This document shows, in pieces, positions 48,707 through 58,261 of a stretch of DNA of 64,000 bases. Each line of letters starts with the position of its first letter. The first letter of the stretch is position 1. The stretch covers positions 51,643 through 115,642 of the forward strand of contig CAJYQL010000063.1 in the NCBI GenBank assembly GCA_913776965.1, in the 5' to 3' direction. Source of the stretch: an uncultured Xylophilus sp. (lineage in GTDB: Bacteria; Pseudomonadota; Gammaproteobacteria; Burkholderiales; Burkholderiaceae_C). The position numbers and the translations under genes are program-made. The notes beneath the pieces were generated by a model. The model ran no database searches. It was not told where the DNA came from and was given only the letters and a program-made list of their open reading frames with translations.

Positions 48707-49948
48707 ATGCAAACCCACCTCGCCCCCGAATTCGCCGGCACCGCCGAAGGCCGCGAAGCCGAAGCCATCCTGCGCAAGTGCGTGCACTGCGGCTTCTGCA
48801 CCGCCACCTGCCCGACCTACCAGCTGCTCGGCGACGAACTCGACGGCCCGCGCGGCCGCATCTACCTGATCAAGCAGGTGCTCGAAGGCGAGACGCCGAC
48901 CGAGAAGACCCAGACCCACCTCGACCGCTGCCTGACCTGCCGCAACTGCGAGAGCACCTGCCCGAGCGGCGTGCAGTACGGCCACCTGGTCGACATCGGC
49001 CGCGCGATCGTCGATGCCAAGGTGCCGCGCCCGGCCGGTGAACGCGCGCTGCGCTGGACCCTGAAAGAAGGCCTGACCTCGCCGCTGTTCGGCCCGGCGA
49101 TGCGCGTCGGCCAGGCGGTGCGCGGACTTCTGCCGGAAAAGCTGCAGGCCAAGGTGCCCCCGCGCCGCGACCCGGGCGCCTGGCCGACCACCGGCCATGC
49201 CCGTAAGGTGCTGATGCTCGAAGGCTGCGTGCAGCCGTCGATGATGCCCAACATCGACCATGCGACCGCCCGCGTGCTGGACGCCGCCGGCATCGAGACG
49301 GTGGTCGCGCCGCAGGCCGGCTGCTGCGGCGCGGTGAAGTTCCACCTGAACGACCAGGACGGCGGCCGCGCGCAGATGCGCGCCAACATCGACGCTTGGT
49401 GGCCCTACGTGGAGCACGGCCCCGAGGCGGGCGGGGTCGAGGCGATCGTCATGAACGCCTCGGGCTGCGGCGTCACGGTGAAGGAGTACGGCCACCTGCT
49501 GCGCGACGATCCGGCCTACGCCGCCAAGGCGGCGCGCGTGTCGGCCCGCACCCGCGACCTGGGCGAACTGCTGCCCGGCATGGTCGAGGCGCTGCGGCCC
49601 CGGCTGAAGGCACCGCGCGCCCGCGACGTGCTTGCTTTCCATCCGCCCTGCACGCTGCAGCACGGCCAGAAGCTGCGCGGCGGCATCGAGACGCATCTGC
49701 GCGCGCTCGGCTTCGACGTGCAGCTGGCGCAAAACGAGGCGCACCTGTGCTGCGGCTCGGCCGGCACCTACTCGGTGCTGCAGCCCGACATCGCCTATCC
49801 GCTACGCGACCGCAAGCTGCAGCACCTGGGCCAGTTGCAGCCGGCGGCGATCCTGTCGGCCAACATCGGCTGCATCACCCATCTGCAGAGCGGCACCGAC
49901 ACGCCGGTGAAGCACTGGATCGAGGTGCTCGACGCCGCACTCGCCTGA
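48707..49948 (+). CDS. glcF: Glycolate oxidase iron-sulfur subunit GlcF
   Basis: A 413-aa subunit with two 4Fe-4S cluster motifs (CVHCGFCTATCPTY and CLTCRNCESTCPSG, residues about 25-90) and two CCG domains (QAGCCGAVKFH; HLCCGSAGTY). It passes electrons from the flavin subunits GlcD and GlcE towards the quinone pool. The ATG at 48707 begins the conserved MQTHLAPEFAGT; the frame is open further upstream. Confidence 0.95.
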   Translation: MQTHLAPEFAGTAEGREAEAILRKCVHCGFCTATCPTYQLLGDELDGPRGRIYLIKQVLEGETPTEKTQTHLDRCLTCRNCESTCPSGVQYGHLVDIGRAIVDAKVPRPAGERALRWTLKEGLTSPLFGPAMRVGQAVRGLLPEKLQAKVPPRRDPGAWPTTGHARKVLMLEGCVQPSMMPNIDHATARVLDAAGIETVVAPQAGCCGAVKFHLNDQDGGRAQMRANIDAWWPYVEHGPEAGGVEAIVMNASGCGVTVKEYGHLLRDDPAYAAKAARVSARTRDLGELLPGMVEALRPRLKAPRARDVLAFHPPCTLQHGQKLRGGIETHLRALGFDVQLAQNEAHLCCGSAGTYSVLQPDIAYPLRDRKLQHLGQLQPAAILSANIGCITHLQSGTDTPVKHWIEVLDAALA

Positions 49949-50030
49949 GGCCGGAAGAGCCGTGTGCGCCGGGCCGGCCGCCGCGGCTGGCATGATCGCG
50001 GGTTCGACTGTTCGCCGCCTCTTCCGTGCC

Positions 50031-50945
50031 ATGACCGATTCCGTATCCGACGCCGCCGCCCTCGCCCCCGACGCCTCCGGCGCGCAACCGCTCGCGTCCG
50101 CTGCACCGGACACGGCGCCCGCGGCCGTATCCGACGCCGCGCCCGCAGCCGAAGGCCCGGGCCAAGACGCACGGCCTCGCCGGTCCGGCGGTCGGGGCGG
50201 CCGCGGCGGCAAGCCCCGCGCAGGTGGTGCCCCGGCGGCCGCACCTGCTGCCGGCCCGCGTGCCGGACGCCCGGTGCCGCCGGCGCTGGAACAGCTCGCC
50301 GCGCTGTATCCGGCGCTGTTCGGCGCAGATTTCCTGCCGCTCAAGCGCGGCATCTTCCAGGACATCCTGGCCGCGCATCCCGATGCCTTCGCCCGCGACG
50401 CGCTGAAGGAAGCCCTCGGCCAGCACACCCGGTCCACCCGCTACCTGCAGTCCGTCGCCAACGCCCGGCCGCGCCACGACCTGCAGGCGCAGCCGGTGGA
50501 AGACCTGGCGCCGGAGCATGTGCACCAGGCGATCGTCGAGCTCTGGCGCCGGCGCCTGCAGCGCACGCCCGCGGCCGAGCAGGACGCCCTGCGCAGCCAG
50601 TGGCGTGCCCGCGTGGTGCGGGCCTACGAGGCCTCCGGCCTCGACCGCGACACCTATGCCGAGCGTGTCCGCACCCGCGATGCCGCCGCCGGCGCGCTCC
50701 TCGACGAGGCGCTGGCCGAAGCGGGCGAGCGCGCGGCCAAGGACGAGGCGCTGCTGCGGGCCTTCGAGGCGGGCCACACCACCGTCGAAGCCTTCGCCGA
50801 GATGTACGGGCTCGATCCGCGGCAGGCCGCGCAGCTGGTCGAGCGGGCCCGCCGCCGGCGCGACATCGCCGCCCGCGCTGCGGCCGCTGCCAGGCAGGAC
50901 GCACCGCCGGCAGACGCGCCTGTCTCCGACGCCGACCCGGCCTGA
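50031..50945 (+). CDS. ProQ/FinO-domain RNA chaperone
   Basis: A 304-aa protein with a disordered Ala/Pro/Gly-rich N-terminus including a basic RRSGGRGGRGGKPR stretch, then the ProQ/FinO domain (about 90-185: PALFGADFLPLKRGIFQDIL, ALGQHTRSTRYLQSVA) and a charged helical C-terminus. These chaperones bind structured RNA 3' ends and act on sRNAs. A GC-rich N-terminal extension as long as this is common in Burkholderiales. The ATG at 50031 has no strong Shine-Dalgarno sequence. Confidence 0.88.
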   Translation: MTDSVSDAAALAPDASGAQPLASAAPDTAPAAVSDAAPAAEGPGQDARPRRSGGRGGRGGKPRAGGAPAAAPAAGPRAGRPVPPALEQLAALYPALFGADFLPLKRGIFQDILAAHPDAFARDALKEALGQHTRSTRYLQSVANARPRHDLQAQPVEDLAPEHVHQAIVELWRRRLQRTPAAEQDALRSQWRARVVRAYEASGLDRDTYAERVRTRDAAAGALLDEALAEAGERAAKDEALLRAFEAGHTTVEAFAEMYGLDPRQAAQLVERARRRRDIAARAAAAARQDAPPADAPVSDADPA

Positions 50946-51078
50946 CAGGGCCCGGCGGGCCTGCCGGGCGTGGCACCGTCCGGAAGGTCCGCAGGGCGCG
51001 GTTACAGCGGCTTGCGCGGCGGAAGGGCGCTCTGCCGAGAATGGCGGCCCGTTCCATCCTCGCCTGTCAGGAGCCGCC

Positions 51079-51495
51079 ATGCCTTCGTCCTTCCGTCTCG
51101 CGCCGTCCCTGTGTGTCCTCGCCTTCGCCTGCCTCGCCGGCAGCGTGTCGGCCCAGCCGGCGGGCGCCGTGCCGGCCCTGCAGCCGCAGGGTGCCGGCCG
51201 CTGGGTCTGCGGCGGCATCGGTTCCGACGAGTCCACCGCCTTCCGGGCGGCAATGAAGCAGCATCCGCTGTCGCTGCTGTTCGCCCGGGCTTCTGGCGAC
51301 TACTTGGCCGACGTGCAGGTCACGGTGAAGAACGCCCAGGGTGCCGACGCACTGTCGGGCACCGCCCGCGGCCCGGTCTGCCTGATCGACCTGCCCGCCG
51401 GCCGCTATACCGTCGAGGCGACGGTCGAGGGCAAGACGCAGCGCCACACCGTCACCGTCGGCGGCACGCCGGCGACGGCCGACTTCCGTTTCTGA
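51079..51495 (+). CDS. Secreted protein with carboxypeptidase-regulatory-like beta domain
   Basis: A 138-aa exported protein, signal peptide about 1-25 (AGSVSAQ), with a segment carrying YLADVQVTVKNAQGADALS and GRYTVEATVEGKTQRHTVTV, the pattern of small beta-sandwich regulatory-like domains. Two cysteines (WVCGG and GPVCLIDL) may form a disulfide. AGGAG precedes the ATG. The function is unknown; it is presumably a periplasmic binding or scaffold domain. Confidence 0.7.
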   Translation: MPSSFRLAPSLCVLAFACLAGSVSAQPAGAVPALQPQGAGRWVCGGIGSDESTAFRAAMKQHPLSLLFARASGDYLADVQVTVKNAQGADALSGTARGPVCLIDLPAGRYTVEATVEGKTQRHTVTVGGTPATADFRF

Positions 51496-51529
51496 CCGGC
51501 CCTGCGCCCGTGCGTATGCGGGCAGTGCG

Positions 51530-52021
51530 TCAGGCGTGCGCCTGCAGCGCCGCCTCGATGTCGGTCGTCAGATGCTCGGGCTTGGCCGCTGGCGCATAGC
51601 GGCGGATCACCCGGCCGTCACGCCCCACCAGGAACTTGGTGAAATTCCACTTGATCGCCTGGGTGCCCAGCACGCCGGGCGCCGCCGCCTTGAGCCAGAC
51701 GAACAGCGGATGCGCACCGTCGCCGTTGACCTCGACCTTGGCCATCACCGGGAAGTCGACGCCGTATTCGCGGCTGCAGAAGGCGCCGATCTCGGCATCG
51801 GTGCCCGGGTCCTGGCCGCCGAACTGGTTGCAGGGGAAGCCGAGCACCGTCAGGCCCTGGCCGCGGTAGCGCTGGTGCAGGGCCTGCAGTCCGGCGAGCT
51901 GCGGCGTGAACCCGCAGGCACTGGCGGTATTGACGACCAGCAGCACGTCGCCGGCATAGCGGCCGAGCGGCACGGGTGTGCCGTCGATGGCACGGGCTTC
52001 GAAATCGGCGAGAGTGGTCAT
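51530..52021 (-). CDS. Glutathione peroxidase family thiol peroxidase
   Basis: A 163-aa enzyme with the non-selenocysteine active site: Cys36 in NTASACGFTPQ, the FPCNQFGGQDPG segment with the conserved Gln, and KWNFTKFLV with Trp and Asn. Cys-type bacterial members mostly use thioredoxin as reductant. The start at 52021 is in the family position; no operon partners except the convergent or adjacent genes. It probably detoxifies hydroperoxides in the cytosol. Confidence 0.93.
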   Translation of the reverse strand: MTTLADFEARAIDGTPVPLGRYAGDVLLVVNTASACGFTPQLAGLQALHQRYRGQGLTVLGFPCNQFGGQDPGTDAEIGAFCSREYGVDFPVMAKVEVNGDGAHPLFVWLKAAAPGVLGTQAIKWNFTKFLVGRDGRVIRRYAPAAKPEHLTTDIEAALQAHA

Positions 52022-52056
52022 CGGGACGGACAGGTGAGCAGCAGGAGCCGGCCATC

Positions 52057-52965
52057 CTAGCCGGTCGGGCCCGCTGCGGCACGCCGGGACGCGACGGCGC
52101 CCCAGGCGGCCGCGAGCACCACCATCGCCCCGCCGACGGCGACGTGCGGCGTCATCGCCGCCGCACCGAGCGCCACCGCCGACGCCGCGGCGAACACCAC
52201 CTCCGACAGCATCACCAGCGCGGTCCGGTGCGCCGGCAGACGGGCGGCGCCGTACTGCAGCGCCACGTTGCCGGCCAGGAATCCGGCCGCGAGCGCCAGG
52301 GCCGGAAGCACCCAGCCCGGCGACCAGGCGGGCGGTGCCGCGACCGTGCCGGCGGCCGTCGCGACGGCGGCGATAGTGGCCGCGGTGGCGAGCCCGCCGG
52401 CGAACATGGCGAGCGTGCGGGCGGCGTCCGGCGTGTCGCGCAGCCGGCGCAGCAGCACGTTGTTCAGGGCGAAGCACAGTCCGCCGGCCAGGCCGAGCAG
52501 GTCGGGCAGCGAACGGGGCAACGGCCAGCCGGTGCCGGGCGCATGCAGCACCACCGCCACGCCTGCGAGGCCGAGCACCATCCGGCCGAGCGCCGCGGCA
52601 TCCGGGCGTTCCCCGAGCAGCGGCCACGCCAGCAGCACCATCCACATCGGCATGAGATAGAAGAGCAGCACCACCCGCACCACGTCGCCCTGGGTCACGC
52701 CCCAGTTGAAGCAGGCGTTGGTCAGGCCCGCCGTGAGCGCCAGCAGCCACAGGCCGGGCCGCCGCAGGAACGGGCCGAGCGCACCGGGCCGCCACACCAA
52801 GACCGCCGCGAGCGCCGGCAGGTAGACCACGGCCGTGGCCCAGAGCGGATGCAGGCCCTGCGCCTCGAGCAGGCGGAACGGCCACCACGACACGCCCCAG
52901 ACGAAGGCGTTGAAGACGAGCGCGAGATCGGGCACGGGCAGGTTCGCGGATAGAGGATGCAGCAC
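52057..52965 (-). CDS. EamA-family (DMT superfamily) exporter
   Basis: A 302-aa inner-membrane transporter with ten hydrophobic segments in two EamA repeats; NAFVWGVSWWPFRLLE at the start and LVMLSEVVFAAASAVAL in repeat two. The start is a GTG at 52965 (family-like MLHPL...). The closing RRAAAGPTG is cytoplasmic. Substrate is unknown; related proteins export amino acids or metabolites. Confidence 0.85.
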   Translation of the reverse strand: MLHPLSANLPVPDLALVFNAFVWGVSWWPFRLLEAQGLHPLWATAVVYLPALAAVLVWRPGALGPFLRRPGLWLLALTAGLTNACFNWGVTQGDVVRVVLLFYLMPMWMVLLAWPLLGERPDAAALGRMVLGLAGVAVVLHAPGTGWPLPRSLPDLLGLAGGLCFALNNVLLRRLRDTPDAARTLAMFAGGLATAATIAAVATAAGTVAAPPAWSPGWVLPALALAAGFLAGNVALQYGAARLPAHRTALVMLSEVVFAAASAVALGAAAMTPHVAVGGAMVVLAAAWGAVASRRAAAGPTG

Positions 52966-53008
52966 TGCCGACGGCGCGGCGCCGCGGCATGCGCCGGCGC
53001 CCGGGCGC

Positions 53009-54313
53009 TCAGTGGTGGTCGTCGTGCCGCGCGATCTGCAGCAGGTGCTCGACTTCTTCCGGATGGTTGCGCAGGTTGCTCTGGTGCCAGCGCTGGATCA
53101 GCCACATCATGCCGGCCACCACCACGCCGAAGGCGGTGATCGCGCCGAACGCCGACAGGCCGAACTTGGTGGAGATGCTGTAGAACGCGCCCAGGCCCAG
53201 GATGCAGGCCTGTTCGTTGAAGTTCTGCACCGCGATCGAGCGGCCGGCTCCCATCAGGTTATGGCCACGGTGCTGCAGCAGCGCGTTCATCGGCACCACC
53301 AGGAATCCGCCGATGCCGCCGAGCAGGATCAGGAAGGGCGCGGCCACCCAGACGTTGGTGATGACGTTCATCAGGATCACCAGCAGGCCCATCGCGATGC
53401 CGAGCGGGATCACCCGGGTCGCCATGTCGAGCCGCATCCGCATCGACGCCACCACTGCGCCCACGGCAGTGCCGATCGCCACCACGCCGACCAGCGAGGA
53501 GGCCTGCGTGGTGCTGTAGCCCAGCGCCGCCGCGCTCCAGGCCAGCACGATGTAGCGCAGGTTGCCCGAGACGCCCCAGAACAGCGTGGTGGTGGACAGC
53601 GAGATCTGGCCCAGCTTGTCGCGCCACAGCCGGGAATTGCAGCTCCAGAAGTCCGGCAGCAGTTCGAGCGCGTTGCGCAGCACGCTGCGGTTCGGGTCCT
53701 TGCGCATCGGCCGCATCTCGACGCCGGTGTGCGGGATGCGGGTGTTGAACCAGGCCGCGATCGCATAGACCACGATCAGCACCAGGATCGCGGCCTCCGG
53801 CGGCGAATCGATGCCGGTGTCGATGAACGGCAGGTCGAAGCCGAGCAGTAGCCGCGACGCGTGGTAACCCACCAGCTGGCCGCCGAGCAGCACGCCGAGG
53901 ATGATGGAGCCGATGGTCAGCCCCTCGATCCAGCCGTTGGCCTTGACCAGTTGGGATGCGGGCAGCAGTTCGGTGAGGATGCCGTATTTGGCGGGCGAAT
54001 AGGCCGCGGCGCCCAGGCCCACGATCGCATAGGCCATCAGCGGATGGGTGCCGAACAGCATCATCAGGCAGCCCACCACCTTGATGGCATTGCTGACGAA
54101 CATGACCTTGCCCTTGGGCAGCGCATCGGCGAAGGCGCCGACGAAGGGCGCGAGCACCACGTAGAAGAGCGCGAACATCGGCACCAGCGCGGCGCGCTGC
54201 CATTCGGGTGCGCCCCCGGTGCGCAGGAGTTCGACGGCAGCCACGAAAAGCGCGTTGTCGGCCAGCGACGAGAAGAACTGCGCCGACATGATCGTAAAGA
54301 AACCGCGCTTCAT
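53009..54313 (-). CDS. lplT: Lysophospholipid transporter LplT
   Basis: A 434-aa MFS-type flippase that returns lysophospholipids to the inner leaflet. The LplT pattern is clear: MSAQFFSSLADNALFVAAVE, AAYSPAKYGILTELLPASQL and VKANGWIEGLTIGSIILG. It is divergent from alr, an arrangement common in Burkholderiales. The ATG at 54313 lacks a strong ribosome-binding site. The usual partner aas (acyltransferase) is not in the window. Confidence 0.92.
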   Translation of the reverse strand: MKRGFFTIMSAQFFSSLADNALFVAAVELLRTGGAPEWQRAALVPMFALFYVVLAPFVGAFADALPKGKVMFVSNAIKVVGCLMMLFGTHPLMAYAIVGLGAAAYSPAKYGILTELLPASQLVKANGWIEGLTIGSIILGVLLGGQLVGYHASRLLLGFDLPFIDTGIDSPPEAAILVLIVVYAIAAWFNTRIPHTGVEMRPMRKDPNRSVLRNALELLPDFWSCNSRLWRDKLGQISLSTTTLFWGVSGNLRYIVLAWSAAALGYSTTQASSLVGVVAIGTAVGAVVASMRMRLDMATRVIPLGIAMGLLVILMNVITNVWVAAPFLILLGGIGGFLVVPMNALLQHRGHNLMGAGRSIAVQNFNEQACILGLGAFYSISTKFGLSAFGAITAFGVVVAGMMWLIQRWHQSNLRNHPEEVEHLLQIARHDDHH

Positions 54314-54508
54314 CGATAACTGTCTGGCCGGCCGTGGATGCCGGCAAAGAAGAGGAGGGGGTTGCTTCGACGCTGGAGAAGAGGTCGGTTTATAGCATGG
54401 GGGTTTTTGCTGCGCCGCGGCATGTCCGACTGCGGCGCGAGGGCCCGTCAGGCGACCCCGACACTGCCAGAATGGCCGGTCCATTCTCCGTGTATCCGCA
54501 GGCCCTGC

Positions 54509-55609
54509 ATGCCCCGTCCGATCCTCGCCACCGTCCATCCCGAAGCCCTGCGCCACAACCTCGACCGGCTGCGCCGCGCAGCCGGCGATGCGCGGGTCTG
54601 GGCGGTGGTGAAGGCCGATGCGTACGGCCACGGCATCGCGCGGGTGTTCGATGCGCTGCGCGCGGCCGACGGCTTCGCGCTGCTCGATCTGGACGAAGCC
54701 GCACGGGTGCGCGCACTGGGCTGGCGCGGGCCGATCCTGCTGCTCGAAGGCGTGTTCGATCCGCGCGACCTGGAGTTGTGCTCGCGTCTCGACCTCTGGC
54801 ACGTGGTGCACGGCGACGCGCAGATCGACATGCTCGCGGCCCACAAGACCCAGGTGCCGCACCGCGTCTTCCTGAAGATGAACAGCGGCATGAACCGGCT
54901 CGGCTTTCCGGCCGAGCGTTTCCGTGCGGCCTGGACGCGGCTCGATGCGCTCCCGCAGGTCGACGAGATTTCGCTGATGACGCATTTCTCCGATGCCGAC
55001 GGCCCGAAGGGCATCGACGCGCAGATGGCGGTGTTCCAGCGGGTGACCGAAGACCTGCCGGGCGAACGCAGCGTCGCCAACAGCGCGGCGCTGCTGCGCC
55101 ATGGCCACGACGCCGCGGTGCAGGGCGACTGGGTGCGGCCCGGCATCGCCCTCTACGGCAGCGCACCGGACGCGCCGCTGCACGATGCGGCGCGCTGGCA
55201 GCTGCAGCCCACGATGACGCTCGCGACCCGCCTGATCGGCCTGCAGTCGCTCGCGGCGGGCGAGACGGTCGGCTACGGCTCGCGCTTCACGGCGCCGCAG
55301 CCGATGCGCATCGGCATCGCCGCCTGCGGTTATGCCGACGGCTATCCGCGCCACTGCGATACCGGCACGCCGGTACTGGTCGACGGAGTACGCACCCGGC
55401 TGGTGGGCCGGGTGAGCATGGACATGGTGGCGATCGACCTCTCGGACGTGCCGCAGGCGGCCGTCGGCAGCGAGGTGGTTCTGTGGGGCCGGTCGGCCGG
55501 CGGCACGGTGCTGCCGATCGACGACGTGGCCGCGGCTGCCGGCACCGTCGGCTACGAGCTGATGTGCGGCGTGGCGCCGCGGGTACCGCGGGCCGAGCCG
55601 ACGGGCTAA
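54509..55609 (+). CDS. alr: Alanine racemase
   Basis: A 366-aa PLP enzyme that makes D-alanine for peptidoglycan. The PLP lysine is Lys35 in [11 protein letters not shown]; the catalytic tyrosine is in ETVGYGSRF, and [23 protein letters not shown] and [10 protein letters not shown] complete the family pattern. It is divergent from lplT. RadA, which often follows alr in this order, is absent; a membrane protein gene is there instead. Confidence 0.96.
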   Translation: MPRPILATVHPEALRHNLDRLRRAAGDARVWAVVKADAYGHGIARVFDALRAADGFALLDLDEAARVRALGWRGPILLLEGVFDPRDLELCSRLDLWHVVHGDAQIDMLAAHKTQVPHRVFLKMNSGMNRLGFPAERFRAAWTRLDALPQVDEISLMTHFSDADGPKGIDAQMAVFQRVTEDLPGERSVANSAALLRHGHDAAVQGDWVRPGIALYGSAPDAPLHDAARWQLQPTMTLATRLIGLQSLAAGETVGYGSRFTAPQPMRIGIAACGYADGYPRHCDTGTPVLVDGVRTRLVGRVSMDMVAIDLSDVPQAAVGSEVVLWGRSAGGTVLPIDDVAAAAGTVGYELMCGVAPRVPRAEPTG

Positions 55610-55689
55610 TCACCAGCCGGCGATCCGGCGAGCCTGCATTCCGTCTATCGCCCTTCTTGACCTTTCGCACTTTCACCGGAGCGTCTTCC

Positions 55690-56370
55690 ATGGCCATCGA
55701 CCGTATCCGCCCCGCGGGCCGCCGCACCTTGCGCTGGCACGGGGCGGCGCTCGCGGCCTGGGCGCTGATGGTCGGTCTGCTGGTGGATCTGCTGCTCCTG
55801 CATGGGCTGCACGTCCACACGATGGCCCTGCGCTATGCGGCGGGTGCCGGCGCGATGTACTTCTTCGGGTTCCTGCTCGGCGGCTGGTGGTACGCCCTGT
55901 GGTGCGCGCGGCGCGACCGCCGGATCGATACCTTCCTGCAGCACGCCACTCCAGCCGAACGCGCCGACTATGAAGCCGAGCGGCAAAAGAAATCCGAGTA
56001 CGGCGAATGGCTCGACGGTCTGCCCGACCTGGGCGCGATGGACGATCCAGTATCGATCGTGCTGGGCCTGATCGGCCTGGCCCTGGCGGCCATCGGCCTG
56101 TTCTTGGTGGCGAGCTGGCTGCCGCTGCTCGCAGCCGACGCTGTGGCGGGCTATCTGGCGGAGATCGTGCTGGAGTTCGTGATCGGCGCGGCGTTCTATC
56201 GCCATGTGGCGAAGCCCCGGCCGCTGGACGCGTACTGGGGCTTCATGCTGCGTCGGACTGGGCTCGTCGGCCTGTTGGTCATCGTGCTAGCCGGTGCCGC
56301 AGGGCACGTGGTGCAGGGCTTCGCGCCCGATGCCCGGACGCTCGGGCAGGTGCTGCGCGCTGGCCGCTAG
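55690..56370 (+). CDS. Predicted membrane protein of unknown family
   Basis: A 226-aa protein not recognised. It has two N-terminal helices (about 18-70), a charged soluble segment (about 72-115, RRDRRIDTFLQHATPAERAD) and three to four C-terminal helices. The gene starts 80 bp after alr on the same strand and ends 22 bp from a convergent gene. TM prediction is firm; nothing points to a function. Confidence 0.75.
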   Translation: MAIDRIRPAGRRTLRWHGAALAAWALMVGLLVDLLLLHGLHVHTMALRYAAGAGAMYFFGFLLGGWWYALWCARRDRRIDTFLQHATPAERADYEAERQKKSEYGEWLDGLPDLGAMDDPVSIVLGLIGLALAAIGLFLVASWLPLLAADAVAGYLAEIVLEFVIGAAFYRHVAKPRPLDAYWGFMLRRTGLVGLLVIVLAGAAGHVVQGFAPDARTLGQVLRAGR

Positions 56371-56392
56371 GCCGCTGCGCAGCACCCGTCGA

Positions 56393-56848
56393 TCAGGCCA
56401 GTGCCTTGTGCTGGTCGCGCAGGGCCTTGATCTGGTCGTGGTTCTTCTGCACGCCCTGCAGCTGGCGCTCGACCAGTGCACGCACCGGTGCCGGCAGGTC
56501 CTGCTTGGCGGCCTTGCGGTAGGCGGCCAGGGCGCTGTCCTCGCCACGCTCGGCTTCGTCGAGCAGGGCCTGGTCGGTGGAGGTGCTCAGCACGCTGCGC
56601 ACCGAGACCCAGCCGCGGTGCAGGGCACCGGCGACCGAGCCGCTGTCTTCCGGCTTGCCGCCGTGGGCGGCGACTTCGCGCTGCAGTTCGGACACGGCGC
56701 CCTGGATCTCGTCGGCGCGGCGGCTGAAGGTCTGCTTCAGCGCCGGCGACTTGGCCTCCTCAGCCAGCGAACGGAAACCATAGGCGCCGTCCAGCGAGGT
56801 TTCGATCAGGTCGTTGAGGGTGTCGATGGTGTCGTCGCGATCTGCCAT
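56393..56848 (-). CDS. PA2169-type four-helix protein (DUF2383)
   Basis: A 151-aa all-helical protein beginning DDTIDTLNDLIETSLDGAYGF, the DUF2383/PA2169 pattern, with a ferritin-like arrangement (EEAKSPALKQTF; AALHRGW-like region; DEAERGEDSALAAYRKA). Such proteins are stress-associated and of unknown function. AAGGAG is well placed before the ATG at 56848. Confidence 0.88.
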   Translation of the reverse strand: MADRDDTIDTLNDLIETSLDGAYGFRSLAEEAKSPALKQTFSRRADEIQGAVSELQREVAAHGGKPEDSGSVAGALHRGWVSVRSVLSTSTDQALLDEAERGEDSALAAYRKAAKQDLPAPVRALVERQLQGVQKNHDQIKALRDQHKALA

Positions 56849-56998
56849 GAGAGAACTCCTTGAAGATTGGATGGATACGGCATCGGGGCCGCTGGGTTCT
56901 CATCTTGGTGCGACGGCATCGGCATCCTGTCGGCAGTGCGACCGAACAGGTGTAGGACAGCCGATGCGCGCATCCGGCACCGTCCGCCGGCTGCAGGT

Positions 56999-58246
56999 TC
57001 AGCGGAAGAACGCGTAGGCGATCGCGATGGCCGCGACGATGCCGGCGCCGTCGGCGATCAGTGCGCATGCCAGCGCATGGCGGGTGTGCTTCAGGCCGAC
57101 GCTGCCGCAGTAGACCGCCAGCACGTAGAAGGTGGTCTCGGTCGAGCCCTGGATGATCGCGGCGAGCCGGCCGGCGAACGACGCCACGCCGTGCGTCTGC
57201 AGCACGTCCACCATCAGCCCACGCGCGCCGGCGCCCGACAGGATCTTCATCAGCCCGACCGGCAGCGCGGGCAGGAAGGCGGTGTCGAGGCCCAGGCCCC
57301 GCACCGCCGCGGCCAGTGCCGCCATCACCGCATCCATGCAGCCGGCCGCGCGGAACACCGCGATCGCGGCCAGCATGCCGACCAGGTACGGCACGATCTG
57401 CACCGCCACGCCGAAGCCTTCCTTCGCACCGTCGACGAAGGCTTCGTAGACCGGCACGCGGCGCCAGGCGCCGGCCGCCAGGAAGGCGACCACCAGCGTG
57501 AAGATGCAGCCGGCACCTGCCAGGCCCGCGACCCGCGCGGCCGTCTCGGGCGGCAGGCGCGCGAGGCCCGCCATCGTCGCCAGCACTGCCGCCACCACCG
57601 CTGCGAGCGGCAGCAGCAGGCGCGGCTTCCACAGCGGCAGCCGCTGCCAGACCGCCACCGCCAGCAGGCCCGCGAGGCAGGAGGCGAGCGTCGCCAGCAG
57701 CGTCGGCAGGAAGATGTCGGCGGCATTGAAGTTCTGCACGCCTTGGCGCAGGGCGATGCTCTGCCGGATCGCGATCACCGAGGTCGGGATCAGCGTCACG
57801 CCGGCAGTGTTGAGCACCATGAACAGGATCTGCGCATCGGTCGCGGTGCCGGGGCGCGGGTTCAGCGTCTCCAGCGCGCGCATCGCCTGCAGGCCGAGCG
57901 GCGTGGCCGCGTTGTCCAGGCCGAGCAGGTTGGCCGAGAAGTTCATCGTCATCGCGCCCTGGGCCGGATGGCCGGCGGGCACACCGGGGAAAAGCCGCCG
58001 CAGCAGCGGCGCGGCTGTGCGGGCCAGCGCGTCCACCATGCCGGCACGCTCGCCGACCTTCAGGATGCCGAGCCACAGCGCCATCACGCCGGCGAGCCCG
58101 AGGGAGATGTCGAACCCGGTCTTCGCCGCCTCGAACAGTGCGGCCAGCAGCCGGCCGAAGACGTCGAGGTCGCCCTGCGCGAGGCGCACGCAGGCGGTCG
58201 CGAAGGCGGCGACGAAGAAGCCGAGCCAGACGAGGTTCAGCACCAT
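56999..58246 (-). CDS. Nucleoside-recognition/spore-maturation-like fusion (SpmA-SpmB)
   Basis: A 415-aa membrane protein in which an SpmA-like half (about 1-200; MTMNFSANLLGLDNAATPLGL, SVIAIRQSIALRQGVQNF) is joined to an SpmB-like half (about 215-415; EGFGVAVQIVPYLVGMLAAI, QGSTETTFYVLAVYCGSVGL). In Bacillus these are separate spore genes; in non-sporulating proteobacteria the fused form is a predicted transporter of unknown substrate. The next gene upstream, a LysE exporter, is 15 bp away in the same direction. Confidence 0.87.
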   Translation of the reverse strand: MVLNLVWLGFFVAAFATACVRLAQGDLDVFGRLLAALFEAAKTGFDISLGLAGVMALWLGILKVGERAGMVDALARTAAPLLRRLFPGVPAGHPAQGAMTMNFSANLLGLDNAATPLGLQAMRALETLNPRPGTATDAQILFMVLNTAGVTLIPTSVIAIRQSIALRQGVQNFNAADIFLPTLLATLASCLAGLLAVAVWQRLPLWKPRLLLPLAAVVAAVLATMAGLARLPPETAARVAGLAGAGCIFTLVVAFLAAGAWRRVPVYEAFVDGAKEGFGVAVQIVPYLVGMLAAIAVFRAAGCMDAVMAALAAAVRGLGLDTAFLPALPVGLMKILSGAGARGLMVDVLQTHGVASFAGRLAAIIQGSTETTFYVLAVYCGSVGLKHTRHALACALIADGAGIVAAIAIAYAFFR

Positions 58247-58261
58247 CGCGCAGCGGGCGGC

